Shown here piece by piece: positions 27,264 through 35,255 of a stretch of 64,000 nucleotides of DNA. The stretch's first letter is position 1. Each line of letters opens with the position of its first letter. Location: positions 744,001 to 808,000 of the forward strand of contig CAWIMW010000003.1 of assembly GCA_963837365.1 (NCBI GenBank), in the 5' to 3' direction. The notes beneath the pieces were generated by a model, which was not told the DNA's origin, did no database searches, and was given only the letters and a program-made list of their open reading frames with translations. Origin of the DNA: CAWBXL01 sp963837365 (GTDB taxonomy: Bacteria; Acidobacteriota; Terriglobia; Terriglobales; Acidobacteriaceae). The position numbers and the translations under genes are program-made.

Positions 27264-28997
27264 TTGATCCGAACTGCTCGCTATTTTCTCTGCTTAGCGA
27301 TTCTGGTTTCAGCGAACGCCTTCGCGCAGACCGCCGATACCGTAATTGTCAATGCGCACGTCTACACGGTAAATCCTCGACAGGCATGGGCTGACGCGAT
27401 TGCGATACGTGCCGGCAAGGTCCTTGCGGTTGGTGATACTAAGCAAATTGACAAGTTCCGCGGGCACTCAACCAGAACGATTGATGCCGGAGGACGACTG
27501 GTGCTTCCGGGCTTTACCGACTCCCACATTCATTTCCTGGAAGGCTCGGTCACTTTATTGCAGGTCCATCTGGACGATGCCAAGACCATCCAGGAAATCC
27601 AAAAGCTGGTAAAAGATTTTGCCGACAAACATCCAGATGTTCCGTGGATTCTGGGCCGCGGGTGGACCTACCCAACTTTTGGCGCGACCGGACTTCCCGA
27701 CAAGAAATATCTGGATGAAGTCGTCCCCGACCGCCCGGTTTACCTCACGGCCTTCGATGGCCACACCGCATGGGCAAATAGCAAAGCATTGGCGATGGCT
27801 GGGATCACGAAGCAAACCCCGGATCCACCGAACGGTAGTTTCGTACACGATGCTTCAGGGGAACTGACTGGCGCGATTAAAGAGGACGCCACTGAGGTGT
27901 TCCAGCATGTCATTCCAGTACCCAGCCGCGAACAACGAATGGATGCTTTGCGTGCAGGAATGCTCGAAGCCAACCGCGTGGGCTTGGTGCGGGTACACTG
28001 CGCGGCGAACACTGGACTTGCGGCCAGCGATTTTGAGAATCTGGACCTTTACGATGAGCTGCGCAAGAAAGGCGAGCTTTCGGTGCGGATGTACATCGCG
28101 TTTGAGATGGACCCACCGGGGTTGAATCCCAAGAAACTACATTTGCTTGAGCAAGCCCGCAAACAATATCACGACGACTGGGTTTCCGCAGGAGTTGTGA
28201 AATTCTTCCTTGACGGTGTAATTGAATCGCACACTGCCGCCATGCTCACACCGTATAGCGACGATCCCACGCAGATTGGAGCGCTATTCTGGGACCCGGC
28301 AAAATACAAGCAGACGGTGCAGGAACTCGACCGCCGGGGCTATCAGATCTTCACTCATGCCATCGGAGACAAAGCGGTGCGAACTGCGCTGGATGCGTAT
28401 GAGAATGCAAGCCGGACCAACCATACGGCAGGCCGTCCACGCGTTGAACACATCGAGACCGTCAGCGCGCAAGATATTGCCCGCTTTGGCAAATTGGGAG
28501 TGATCGCGAGCTTCCAGCCATTACACGCTTATCCTGACGATGACACCCTGAAAATCTGGGCGCGCAACGCAGGACCGGAACGGACGCAGCGGGCGTGGGC
28601 CTGGCGCAGCATCGAGAACTCTGGTGGGCATCTGGCCTTCGGCAGCGACTGGCCGGTGGTGACATTGAATCCTTGGTACGGCGTGCAGAATGCACTGACG
28701 CGTCAGACACGAGAGGGCGATCCTCCCGGCGGATTTGTTCCGCAGGAACGGATCAGTCTGGCGGACGCAATCAAGGGCTACACTCTTGGGGCGGCATATG
28801 CGGGACGAAAGGAGAAGACGGAAGGCTCGCTCGAACCGGGCAAGGTCGCGGATTTGATTGTGCTCTCGCAAGATCTTTTCAAGATTGAGCCTGACCAGAT
28901 CGCAGATACGGAAGTCCTGCTGACTATGGTGGGAGGAAAAATCGTCTATCAATCGCCAGCTTGGAAGGCAGCGGACATGGGTAAGGGCACACAATGA
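27264..28997 (+). CDS. Secreted amidohydrolase, YtcJ type (amidohydrolase family 3)
   Basis: About 577 residues. The frame is open from an ATG at 27150, but that would overlap the regulator by 86 bp. A TTG at 27264 opens directly into a signal peptide (LIRTARYFLCLAIL, ending NAFAQ), so I prefer it. Metal-site motifs are present: FTDSHIHF near the N-terminus, FFLDGVIESHTAAML, THAIGDKA, VEHIE and FGSDWPV. YtcJ-like enzymes hydrolyse N-acyl or N-formyl amines and related C-N bonds. Export to the periplasm, together with the neighbouring polyamine transporter genes, suggests that it frees an amine from a conjugate. Its stop overlaps the potD start by four bases (ATGA). Confidence 0.87.
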   Translation: MIRTARYFLCLAILVSANAFAQTADTVIVNAHVYTVNPRQAWADAIAIRAGKVLAVGDTKQIDKFRGHSTRTIDAGGRLVLPGFTDSHIHFLEGSVTLLQVHLDDAKTIQEIQKLVKDFADKHPDVPWILGRGWTYPTFGATGLPDKKYLDEVVPDRPVYLTAFDGHTAWANSKALAMAGITKQTPDPPNGSFVHDASGELTGAIKEDATEVFQHVIPVPSREQRMDALRAGMLEANRVGLVRVHCAANTGLAASDFENLDLYDELRKKGELSVRMYIAFEMDPPGLNPKKLHLLEQARKQYHDDWVSAGVVKFFLDGVIESHTAAMLTPYSDDPTQIGALFWDPAKYKQTVQELDRRGYQIFTHAIGDKAVRTALDAYENASRTNHTAGRPRVEHIETVSAQDIARFGKLGVIASFQPLHAYPDDDTLKIWARNAGPERTQRAWAWRSIENSGGHLAFGSDWPVVTLNPWYGVQNALTRQTREGDPPGGFVPQERISLADAIKGYTLGAAYAGRKEKTEGSLEPGKVADLIVLSQDLFKIEPDQIADTEVLLTMVGGKIVYQSPAWKAADMGKGTQ

Positions 28998-30061
28998 ATA
29001 TTCGACGGCTGATCTTCGTGCTATCGTTGCTGGTCGCGATTATTTTCCTGGGATCATGCGCCAAGAAAACTCCGACGCTGAATCTTCTGGTATGGGAAGG
29101 CTACGCCGATCCTTCCTACGTCCGTGCATTTGAAGAAGCGAACCGCTGCAAAGTCTCCGCTTCATACATGGGATCAAGCGATGAACTAGTGACTAAATTG
29201 CGCGGAGGCAGCGCCGGCACCTACGACGTGATCTCTCCTTCCAGCGACGTGGCGACTTCGATTGCCGCTTCTGGCTTGGCTGCGCCTTTGGATTTGTCCA
29301 AGTTCCCCAGCTACAACCAGCTTTCTCCGCAGCTCACTTCCCTTCCTTTGGTAAAGGTGGACGGGCAGGTTTACGGCGTGCCATTCATGTGGGGGCCTGA
29401 CCCGCTTATTTATGACACGACGGCATTCGCGCAGCCTCCCGATAGCTGGGACATTTTCTGGGACACGAAGTATCGGGGAAAGATTTCTGTTTGGGACGAC
29501 CTGTCAACGGTCTACATGGCGGCGCAGGTGCTCGGCTACGACAAGCCCGATCCGGGACAGCTTTACAACTTGAGCGACGGACAACTGGAAGCAGTGAAAA
29601 AGAAGCTGCTCGAACTCAAACCCAACATTCGCAAGATGTGGTCGACCGGCGGCGAACTGACAAATTTATTCCAGAATCATGAGGTCGTCGCGGCTATGGG
29701 CTGGCCCCTGATGACCAACCAACTGCGGAAATCCAACTTTCCGGTGGGTGAGGTCATCCCCAAAGAAAACACTACCGGCTGGATTGACCATCTGATGATT
29801 ACGGCGGGTAGCGAGAACAAAGAGCTGGCCGCGAAGTTTCTGGCGTTCATGATCACGGCGCAGACACAAAAGAAAGTCACGGATGTGACCGGATATACCC
29901 CGGCCAATCCGCATGCCGCGCAGTTCATGACTCCGGAGGAAGTCAAGAGTCTGCACCTCGATGATGTGGACAACTACCAGAAACATATTTATTTCTGGCA
30001 GAACGTGCCGCGGAGAGCGAAGTACAACGAAATTTGGAATGAAGTGAAAGCTGCACAATAG
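28994..30061 (+). CDS. potD: Polyamine ABC transporter substrate-binding lipoprotein
   Basis: 355 residues with a lipoprotein signal ending FLGSCAKK and a periplasmic-binding fold of the PotD/PotF group: LNLLVWEGYADPSYVRAFEE, the GTYDVISPSSD segment and YGVPFMWGPDPLIYD. PotD binds spermidine or putrescine in the periplasm and passes it to PotABC. Translation is coupled to the amidohydrolase gene (ATGA overlap). A pair of palindromes lies between this gene and potA. Ligand preference (putrescine or spermidine) cannot be read with certainty. Confidence 0.88.
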   Translation: MNIRRLIFVLSLLVAIIFLGSCAKKTPTLNLLVWEGYADPSYVRAFEEANRCKVSASYMGSSDELVTKLRGGSAGTYDVISPSSDVATSIAASGLAAPLDLSKFPSYNQLSPQLTSLPLVKVDGQVYGVPFMWGPDPLIYDTTAFAQPPDSWDIFWDTKYRGKISVWDDLSTVYMAAQVLGYDKPDPGQLYNLSDGQLEAVKKKLLELKPNIRKMWSTGGELTNLFQNHEVVAAMGWPLMTNQLRKSNFPVGEVIPKENTTGWIDHLMITAGSENKELAAKFLAFMITAQTQKKVTDVTGYTPANPHAAQFMTPEEVKSLHLDDVDNYQKHIYFWQNVPRRAKYNEIWNEVKAAQ

Positions 30062-30074
30062 GTGAGCGTTATGT

Positions 30075-30164
30075 AGAGCGGGCACTCCTGCCCGCTCTGC
30101 ATACAGCTAGGTTGACCCATAGTTTGGACTTGCTGCACGCAGAGCGGGCAAGAGTGCCCGCTCT
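30075..30164. repeat. Pair of palindromic repeats between potD and potA
   Basis: Two near-identical hairpins: AGAGCGGGCA-CTCC-TGCCCGCTCT (30075-30098) and AGAGCGGGCA-AGAG-TGCCCGCTCT (30141-30164), each with a perfect 10-bp stem, 42 bp apart. This is a REP/BIME-like arrangement. Inside the operon it probably protects the upstream potD message or limits read-through, giving more binding protein than transporter. Confidence 0.75.
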
Positions 30165-30172
30165 ACACGATC

Positions 30173-31244
30173 ATGGCCACAGACTCTCCAGCCTCGCTGC
30201 TCTCTATCCGCAATCTCGCCAAGTCGTTCGGCAAGAACCCTGTCTTGCGCGACATCTCTTTGGAAATCGCCGAGGGTGAATTTCTCACCATCCTCGGCGA
30301 GAGCGGTTCTGGCAAAACAACTTTACTTCGTATTATCGCGGGCTTTCGAAAGCGCAGATTCCGGTGAAATCCTCATGGCAGGCGAACAGCTCGATAACCT
30401 GCCGCCTTACCGCCGCCGCGTGAATACAGTTTTTCAAAATTACGCGCTATTCCCGCACCTGACGGTCGAACAAAACGTGGCTTACGGTATGCGCGTTGCC
30501 AAAGTGCCCAATGCCGAGATCTCGACCCGAGTCGAACAAGCTCTAGCAAAAGTGAAGATGTCGGCCTATGCCCGTTCCAAGCCTTCGAAAATCTCCGGCG
30601 GACAGCAGCAACGTGTGGCCTTGGCGCGAGCGCTGGTGAATCGTCCGCGCCTGTTGTTGCTGGACGAACCGCTCTCCGCTCTGGACGCCAATCTTCGGCG
30701 GCAAATGCAAGTGGAGCTGAAATCTTTGCAGCGCGAAGTCGGCATTTCCTTTGTTTTTGTCACCCATGATCAAGAAGAGGCCATGGTCATGTCGGACCGG
30801 ATTGCGCTCCTGCGACTGGGAGAACTGGAACAAGTCGCCGCGCCGCGCGAAATCTACAGCCGCCCAGCAACCGCCTATACGGCACAATTTATCGGACACA
30901 CCAATCTTCTGCGTGGTGAGGTCAAAGGCGGCCTGGTGCGGTGTGGCGCACTCTCGTGGCATGTGACCCTCCCAGATGGCCCAGCCCTATTTTCGCTGCG
31001 CCCGGAGAGCCTCCAACTTGCATCTGGGACTGCCGACGATGGCATGGTACGGCTCCGCGGTCACATCAAGCGCCAGGCATTTCAAGGCGCAACGGAGTTG
31101 CTACAAATCGAGTCTTCCGATGGACTGGAACTTTCGTTGCGCACCTCCAGCAGACAAGACTTGAGCGGAGAACTCGCGCTGCAATTCTCTCCGGCGGACG
31201 CAGTCCCCGTACGGGACTCTTCACGCATCAAGGAAACATCCTGA
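30173..31244 (+). CDS. potA: Polyamine ABC transporter ATPase, interrupted by a +1 frameshift
   Basis: The first frame (ATG 30173) encodes the N-terminal ABC fold with Walker A GESGSGKTTLLRIIAGF and stops at 30367. The second frame resumes exactly with ESADSGEILMAGEQLDN and carries the Q-loop (FQNYALFPH), signature (ISGGQQQRVALARAL), Walker B (LLLLDEPLSALD), the His switch (FVTHDQEEA) and a TOBE-like domain. Joined at the TTT codon at 30344-30346, the product is 356 residues, normal for PotA. One extra base, near C30347, separates the frames. The shift point reads TTT CGA, where tRNA-Phe could slip to TTC. Options are a sequencing error, a true mutation or programmed +1 frameshifting. Its stop overlaps the potB start by one base. 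Confidence 0.85.
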
Positions 31245-32092
31245 TGTTCTCCCGCGCCTACCGAACTGCCGTGACCGTGCCGCCGCTGGCATGGGTTGCC
31301 GCATTTCTGCTCGTCCCCTACGCGCTGCTGTTTTGTTACAGCTTCTGGTCGGTCTCGCCTGCGCAGGCCATTGTGCACTCCTGGAACCTCGATAACTATC
31401 GCGAATTGCTGCGGGTGAACGTCTATTTTCAAACACTGTTTCGTTCGATGTGGATTGCCGCCCGAGTGACTTTCTTTTCTCTTCTGCTGGGATACCCGCT
31501 TGCGTACTACGTTTCTTTTGTCGCAAGCAAACGCAAAGACCTTCTCTATCAACTGGTGATCATTCCACTATGGGTAAGTTATCTGGTTCGAGCCTATGCG
31601 TGGAAGACGATCTTGGGAAGCGACGGCGTCCTCAACACACTCTTGCAGTATGTACACGTCACCCAGCATCCGCTGGATTTTCTGCTTTACAGCCCGTTTG
31701 CAGTAGTGTTGACTCTCACGCACATCTACACGCCCTTTGCGTTTTTGCCGATTTATGCTTCGCTCGAACACATTCCGCGGAATCTGGTTGAAGCTTCGCA
31801 CGACTTGGGCGCATCCCCTTTGCAGACATTCTGGCGGGTGATTCTGCCGCTTTCGCTTCCCGGAGTTCTGGCCGGAACGACGTTCGCTTTTGTGCTCAGC
31901 CTGGGTGACTTCCTTGCGCCGATGCTGCTCGGCGGCCCCAGCGGAATCATGATTTCGAACATCGTGGTCAGCCTGTTCGGAGCGGCTTACAACTGGCCGC
32001 TGGGCGCCGCCATCTCATTTTGTATGATGGCTCTGGTCATCGGACTGCTTTTCGTTTCTGAGAATTTGGAAAAGAGATGGAGTTTCCGGTGA
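31244..32092 (+). CDS. potB: Polyamine ABC transporter permease
   Basis: A 282-residue inner-membrane protein with about six hydrophobic segments and the permease EAA-type loop EASHDLGASPLQTFWRVILP, which contacts the ATPase. It matches the PotB side of spermidine/putrescine transporters. The ATG at 31244 shares one base with the potA stop (TGATG), so translation is coupled. The frame is open back to 30941, but that part lies inside potA and is a shadow. Confidence 0.88.
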   Translation: MFSRAYRTAVTVPPLAWVAAFLLVPYALLFCYSFWSVSPAQAIVHSWNLDNYRELLRVNVYFQTLFRSMWIAARVTFFSLLLGYPLAYYVSFVASKRKDLLYQLVIIPLWVSYLVRAYAWKTILGSDGVLNTLLQYVHVTQHPLDFLLYSPFAVVLTLTHIYTPFAFLPIYASLEHIPRNLVEASHDLGASPLQTFWRVILPLSLPGVLAGTTFAFVLSLGDFLAPMLLGGPSGIMISNIVVSLFGAAYNWPLGAAISFCMMALVIGLLFVSENLEKRWSFR

Positions 32093-32904
32093 GCATGACT
32101 CGACAATCACGCTGGCTGCCGATTCATGCGGTCGTGGTTTTCGGATTTCTCTATCTGCCCATCGTCACCCTCATTATTTATTCGTTCAACGGCCAGGGCG
32201 TGGGCGGTTTTCCTCCGCACAATCTCACGCTCGACTGGTATCGCCAGCTTTTTGCCGATGAAGCTATTTGGGATTCGGTGTGGAACAGCCTGCTGGTGGC
32301 GGTCTCGGCGGTCGGCATCTCGCTCGCATTCGGGATTCCTGCTGCCCTGGCACTGGATCGCGCCAACTTCCCCGGCAAAGCTTTGTTCCGAAGGCTGGTA
32401 CTGCTGCCGTTGATCCTGCCGGGAATCATCACCGGCCTTTCTCTGCTCATGCTGTTTCGCGCCGTGGACATGAGATTAGGCCTGATCACCATCATTCTTG
32501 GCCACGGCACTGCCTTGATCTCCGTGGCCACGACTGAAGTCTTTGCCGGGCTGCAAAAGCTGGACCGCGCTCAGGAAGAAGCGTCACTCGATCTCGGGGC
32601 AAACTACTGGCAGACATTCTGGCGAGTTACGTTACCTAACCTGCACTTGTCCATCATCGGCGCCGCGTTGCTGATCTTCACTCTTTCAATGGATGAAATT
32701 GCGGTCAGCTTTTTCTTGATCGGCCGTGACAACACGCTTCCCCTGGAAATATGGGGACGCCTGCGCCGAGGTATTACCCCCGAGATCAACGCCATTTCCA
32801 CCATCATTTTTGTGTTTTCTCTGTTGGCCATCGTGATTTGGTACCGCATGCGGGTGCGCACCGGGGGGAGAACCGAGGTCGGTAAAGATTTGGTCGAGAC
32901 TTAA
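32077..32904 (+). CDS. potC: Polyamine ABC transporter permease
   Basis: A 275-residue membrane protein with six predicted spans and the EAA loop EEASLDLGANYWQTFWRVTLP, matching PotC. It pairs with PotB to form the channel. Three starts are possible: ATG 32077, GTG 32089 (overlapping the potB stop as GTGA, with GGAG six bases upstream) and ATG 32095. The GTG fits a coupled operon well. The hairpin with a T-run at 32914-32953 follows the stop. Confidence 0.88.
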   Translation: MEFPVSMTRQSRWLPIHAVVVFGFLYLPIVTLIIYSFNGQGVGGFPPHNLTLDWYRQLFADEAIWDSVWNSLLVAVSAVGISLAFGIPAALALDRANFPGKALFRRLVLLPLILPGIITGLSLLMLFRAVDMRLGLITIILGHGTALISVATTEVFAGLQKLDRAQEEASLDLGANYWQTFWRVTLPNLHLSIIGAALLIFTLSMDEIAVSFFLIGRDNTLPLEIWGRLRRGITPEINAISTIIFVFSLLAIVIWYRMRVRTGGRTEVGKDLVET

Positions 32905-32913
32905 AAGAGGGTG

Positions 32914-32953
32914 CCCCGTCCTTGTCGCGTTTTTTGCGACAGGGCGGGGTTTT
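32914..32953 (+). terminator. Intrinsic terminator-like hairpin after potC
   Basis: CCCCGTCCTTGTCGC pairs with GCGACAGGGCGGGG across a T-rich loop, with one mismatch or bulge, and is followed by TTTT. It lies between potC and the amine oxidase gene, so it could end most transcripts from the pot operon and lower oxidase expression. Confidence 0.65.
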
Positions 32954-32990
32954 GCAGCAATCGATTCTCAAAAATCCCGAGGAGAAAATC

Positions 32991-34553
32991 ATGAGCCCGA
33001 ATCGCAGAGACTTCATTAAATTCGTCGTGGCTGGATCGGTTGCGTCTGGCTGTCCCGTGGATTTGTCGCTAGTCGCCCAGGCGCAAACGGCGACCGCGCC
33101 TGTCCTCGACAGTGAGCAAAACACGATTTGCCATCAGGTCCGCGATGGAAAAGCTTTCTCTCGCCCACCGGCTTCGGCGAAGCATGACGTGGTCATCGTC
33201 GGCGGCGGCGTGAGCGGACTGACTGCCGCCTATCTTCTGCGCGAGCGTGATTTTCTCCTCCTGGAAAAAGAACCGCACTGGGGCGGAAACGCCTACGTCA
33301 TGGATTACCAGGGAGCGCGCTACGCCACCGGCTCCGCATTTCTCACCAAAGACGAGTCCACCTACAGCTTCTCCAAAGAAATCGGATTGGAACCTTTGCC
33401 GGTAAACGATTGGGACGGCTCCATCATTAATGGTGAATTTATTCCCGACACCTGGGGGGGTGGACTCGACAAATTGCCGTATTCAGCGACGGTGCGCGAA
33501 GGTTTCAAGAAATTCAGAAAGGCCATCCTTGCAATCGACTTGGCGAAACGCGGCACAGAACTATTCGGCCTTCCGCTCACGGATTTGATGAAGGGCTATC
33601 CAGAAGAGGTGAAGTTCTGGTGGGATGCGTATTGTCCATCCAATTGGGGATCGTCCAGCGAGGAAACCGCCGCAGCCGTCGGCGTTTATGACCTGCAAAT
33701 GATGGCCGGAGAAAAACGAAACGATGACCGCTACACCTGGACCGGCGGCCTGGGCGCGGTCACAGAAAAGCTGGCGCAGATTTTGCAGCCTAAATTCCCC
33801 GACCGCCTGTTATCGGGCGCAACCATCATTGCCGTAGTTCCCGCCAAAGACGAGGTCCAGGTCACCTACATGCAAGGTGCTGAACTTAAGACGGTCAGCG
33901 CCAAGGCGGTCATCATGGCCACGCCTAAGTTCATTACCCGGCGCATAGTCGAAGGACTGCCCGACAAACAGAGCGAGGCCATGCACCAGATTCGCTACGC
34001 GCCTTACCCGGTTGTGAACCTGATCTTTGACAAGACGGTTTTCGACAAGGGATACGACACCTGGTGTCCGGGAAATAGTTTTACCGATTTCATCGTGGCC
34101 GACTGGGTGATCCGCAATCAACCCGGTTACAAACGAAAGTTCAACATCGTTACCTGCTACACGCCGCTGGCGGAAGAAGAGCGCGTGCGACTGCTCACCG
34201 ACTCTGGCGCCAAGCGGGTCGCAGCAAAAGTATTGAGAGATTTCCAGAAGTTGATGCCCACCACTAACGTTGATCCGGTAGAAGTTCACATCTACCGCCG
34301 CGGGCATCCCATGTATATGGTGACTCCGGACCTCTATACCAAGATCCAGCCACTTGTTCGGCAACCGATGGATCGAGTTTTCTTCGCCAACACGGATTCG
34401 GAAGGACCGGTTTCGACGACTGCTAGCGGGATTAACGCTGCACGACGGGCGGTGAAGGAGTTGGAAGCGCGATTGGCGGGGAAACCGATGCCGAAGGAGA
34501 CGGGTCCGTTGGTATCTGGATTTAATCTTTCTCAGTTTTCTGAACTGCAGTGA
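32991..34553 (+). CDS. Tat-exported FAD amine oxidoreductase
   Basis: About 520 residues. The ATG at 32991 follows GAGGAG and begins a twin-arginine signal (NRRDFIKFVVAGS); the frame is open to 32922. A dinucleotide-binding Rossmann motif (DVVIVGGGVSGLTAAYLL, then LLLEKEPHWGGNA) and a C-terminal FAD-contact segment (FFANTDSEGPVSTTASGINA) define the flavin amine oxidase fold. Tat export means that the protein is folded with its cofactor and then moved to the periplasm. Following potDABC, it most likely oxidises a polyamine or monoamine to an aminoaldehyde. Substrate and electron acceptor are not evident. Its end overlaps the convergent hypothetical gene by 32 bp. Confidence 0.83.
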   Translation: MSPNRRDFIKFVVAGSVASGCPVDLSLVAQAQTATAPVLDSEQNTICHQVRDGKAFSRPPASAKHDVVIVGGGVSGLTAAYLLRERDFLLLEKEPHWGGNAYVMDYQGARYATGSAFLTKDESTYSFSKEIGLEPLPVNDWDGSIINGEFIPDTWGGGLDKLPYSATVREGFKKFRKAILAIDLAKRGTELFGLPLTDLMKGYPEEVKFWWDAYCPSNWGSSSEETAAAVGVYDLQMMAGEKRNDDRYTWTGGLGAVTEKLAQILQPKFPDRLLSGATIIAVVPAKDEVQVTYMQGAELKTVSAKAVIMATPKFITRRIVEGLPDKQSEAMHQIRYAPYPVVNLIFDKTVFDKGYDTWCPGNSFTDFIVADWVIRNQPGYKRKFNIVTCYTPLAEEERVRLLTDSGAKRVAAKVLRDFQKLMPTTNVDPVEVHIYRRGHPMYMVTPDLYTKIQPLVRQPMDRVFFANTDSEGPVSTTASGINAARRAVKELEARLAGKPMPKETGPLVSGFNLSQFSELQ

Positions 34554-35121
34554 TCGAAATTGGTTCAGCGATTACTTTCCCTTGAGGTACCCAGCAGCCT
34601 GCCTCCTTGGCTGCAGAATTAAGGTAATCCCTAAACTTTGTCGGTTGGAATGCTCCTTCCGGCGGATGGTAAGTTGTTTCGAGTTGCCATTGCCCTGCGG
34701 CTGTCAAATCGATGGGGACATGTATTGTCTCAGTAACATATTGTTTGCCAGGAGCGAGCTTAATCCACTTTTGCTTTATCTCTAAAATGAGCTTTTCGCG
34801 AGGCCATGTGCCGCCGCCATCCGTGTGGCAGACAAATTGGTCCGTATCCCTGGCTCCGGCGGGCGGGATGCCCTTTGTAACCAAGTACCCCAAAGCTGAA
34901 TCTTCACAAACCTGCGAGGGTCTCGGAAAACACAGAACTTTGGTGGAAAGATTTGTTAACTCTGACTTCACCATGATTGATTCCTTTAAAGCGTAGGTTT
35001 CTTTGTCGGAAATTGTTCTCAATTCAATCGACACGTTGGGCTTTGAAGTCTGTGACCACATGGTGACCGCGAATATTCCGATGCCAAACAAGCTTAAACC
35101 CGACACACAATATCGTTTCAT
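34522..35121 (-). CDS. Hypothetical secreted protein
   Basis: About 199 residues from the ATG at 35121, which has GAGG upstream and starts a signal peptide (SGLSLFGIGIFAVTMWSQ); the frame is open to 35211. The mature part has a beta-rich pattern (YALKESIMVKSELTNLS; GKQYVTETIHVPIDL) like an Ig-type or proteinase-inhibitor-like domain, and four to five Cys that could form disulfides. I do not recognise a family. It lies between the oxidase (convergent, 32-bp overlap) and typA (divergent). Confidence 0.6.
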   Translation of the reverse strand: MKRYCVSGLSLFGIGIFAVTMWSQTSKPNVSIELRTISDKETYALKESIMVKSELTNLSTKVLCFPRPSQVCEDSALGYLVTKGIPPAGARDTDQFVCHTDGGGTWPREKLILEIKQKWIKLAPGKQYVTETIHVPIDLTAAGQWQLETTYHPPEGAFQPTKFRDYLNSAAKEAGCWVPQGKVIAEPISITAVQKTEKD

Positions 35122-35255
35122 GCTCGCCTCGATTTGAATCCGCAAACAATTTGCAGGGATGCCCGTGCATATCTCCTTGGTTGCTTTTAGAACCTCTATG
35201 AACCAACCCATAGTAAAGTGGTAGTAGGGACGTATTTCCCCGAAAGGCTAATTAA

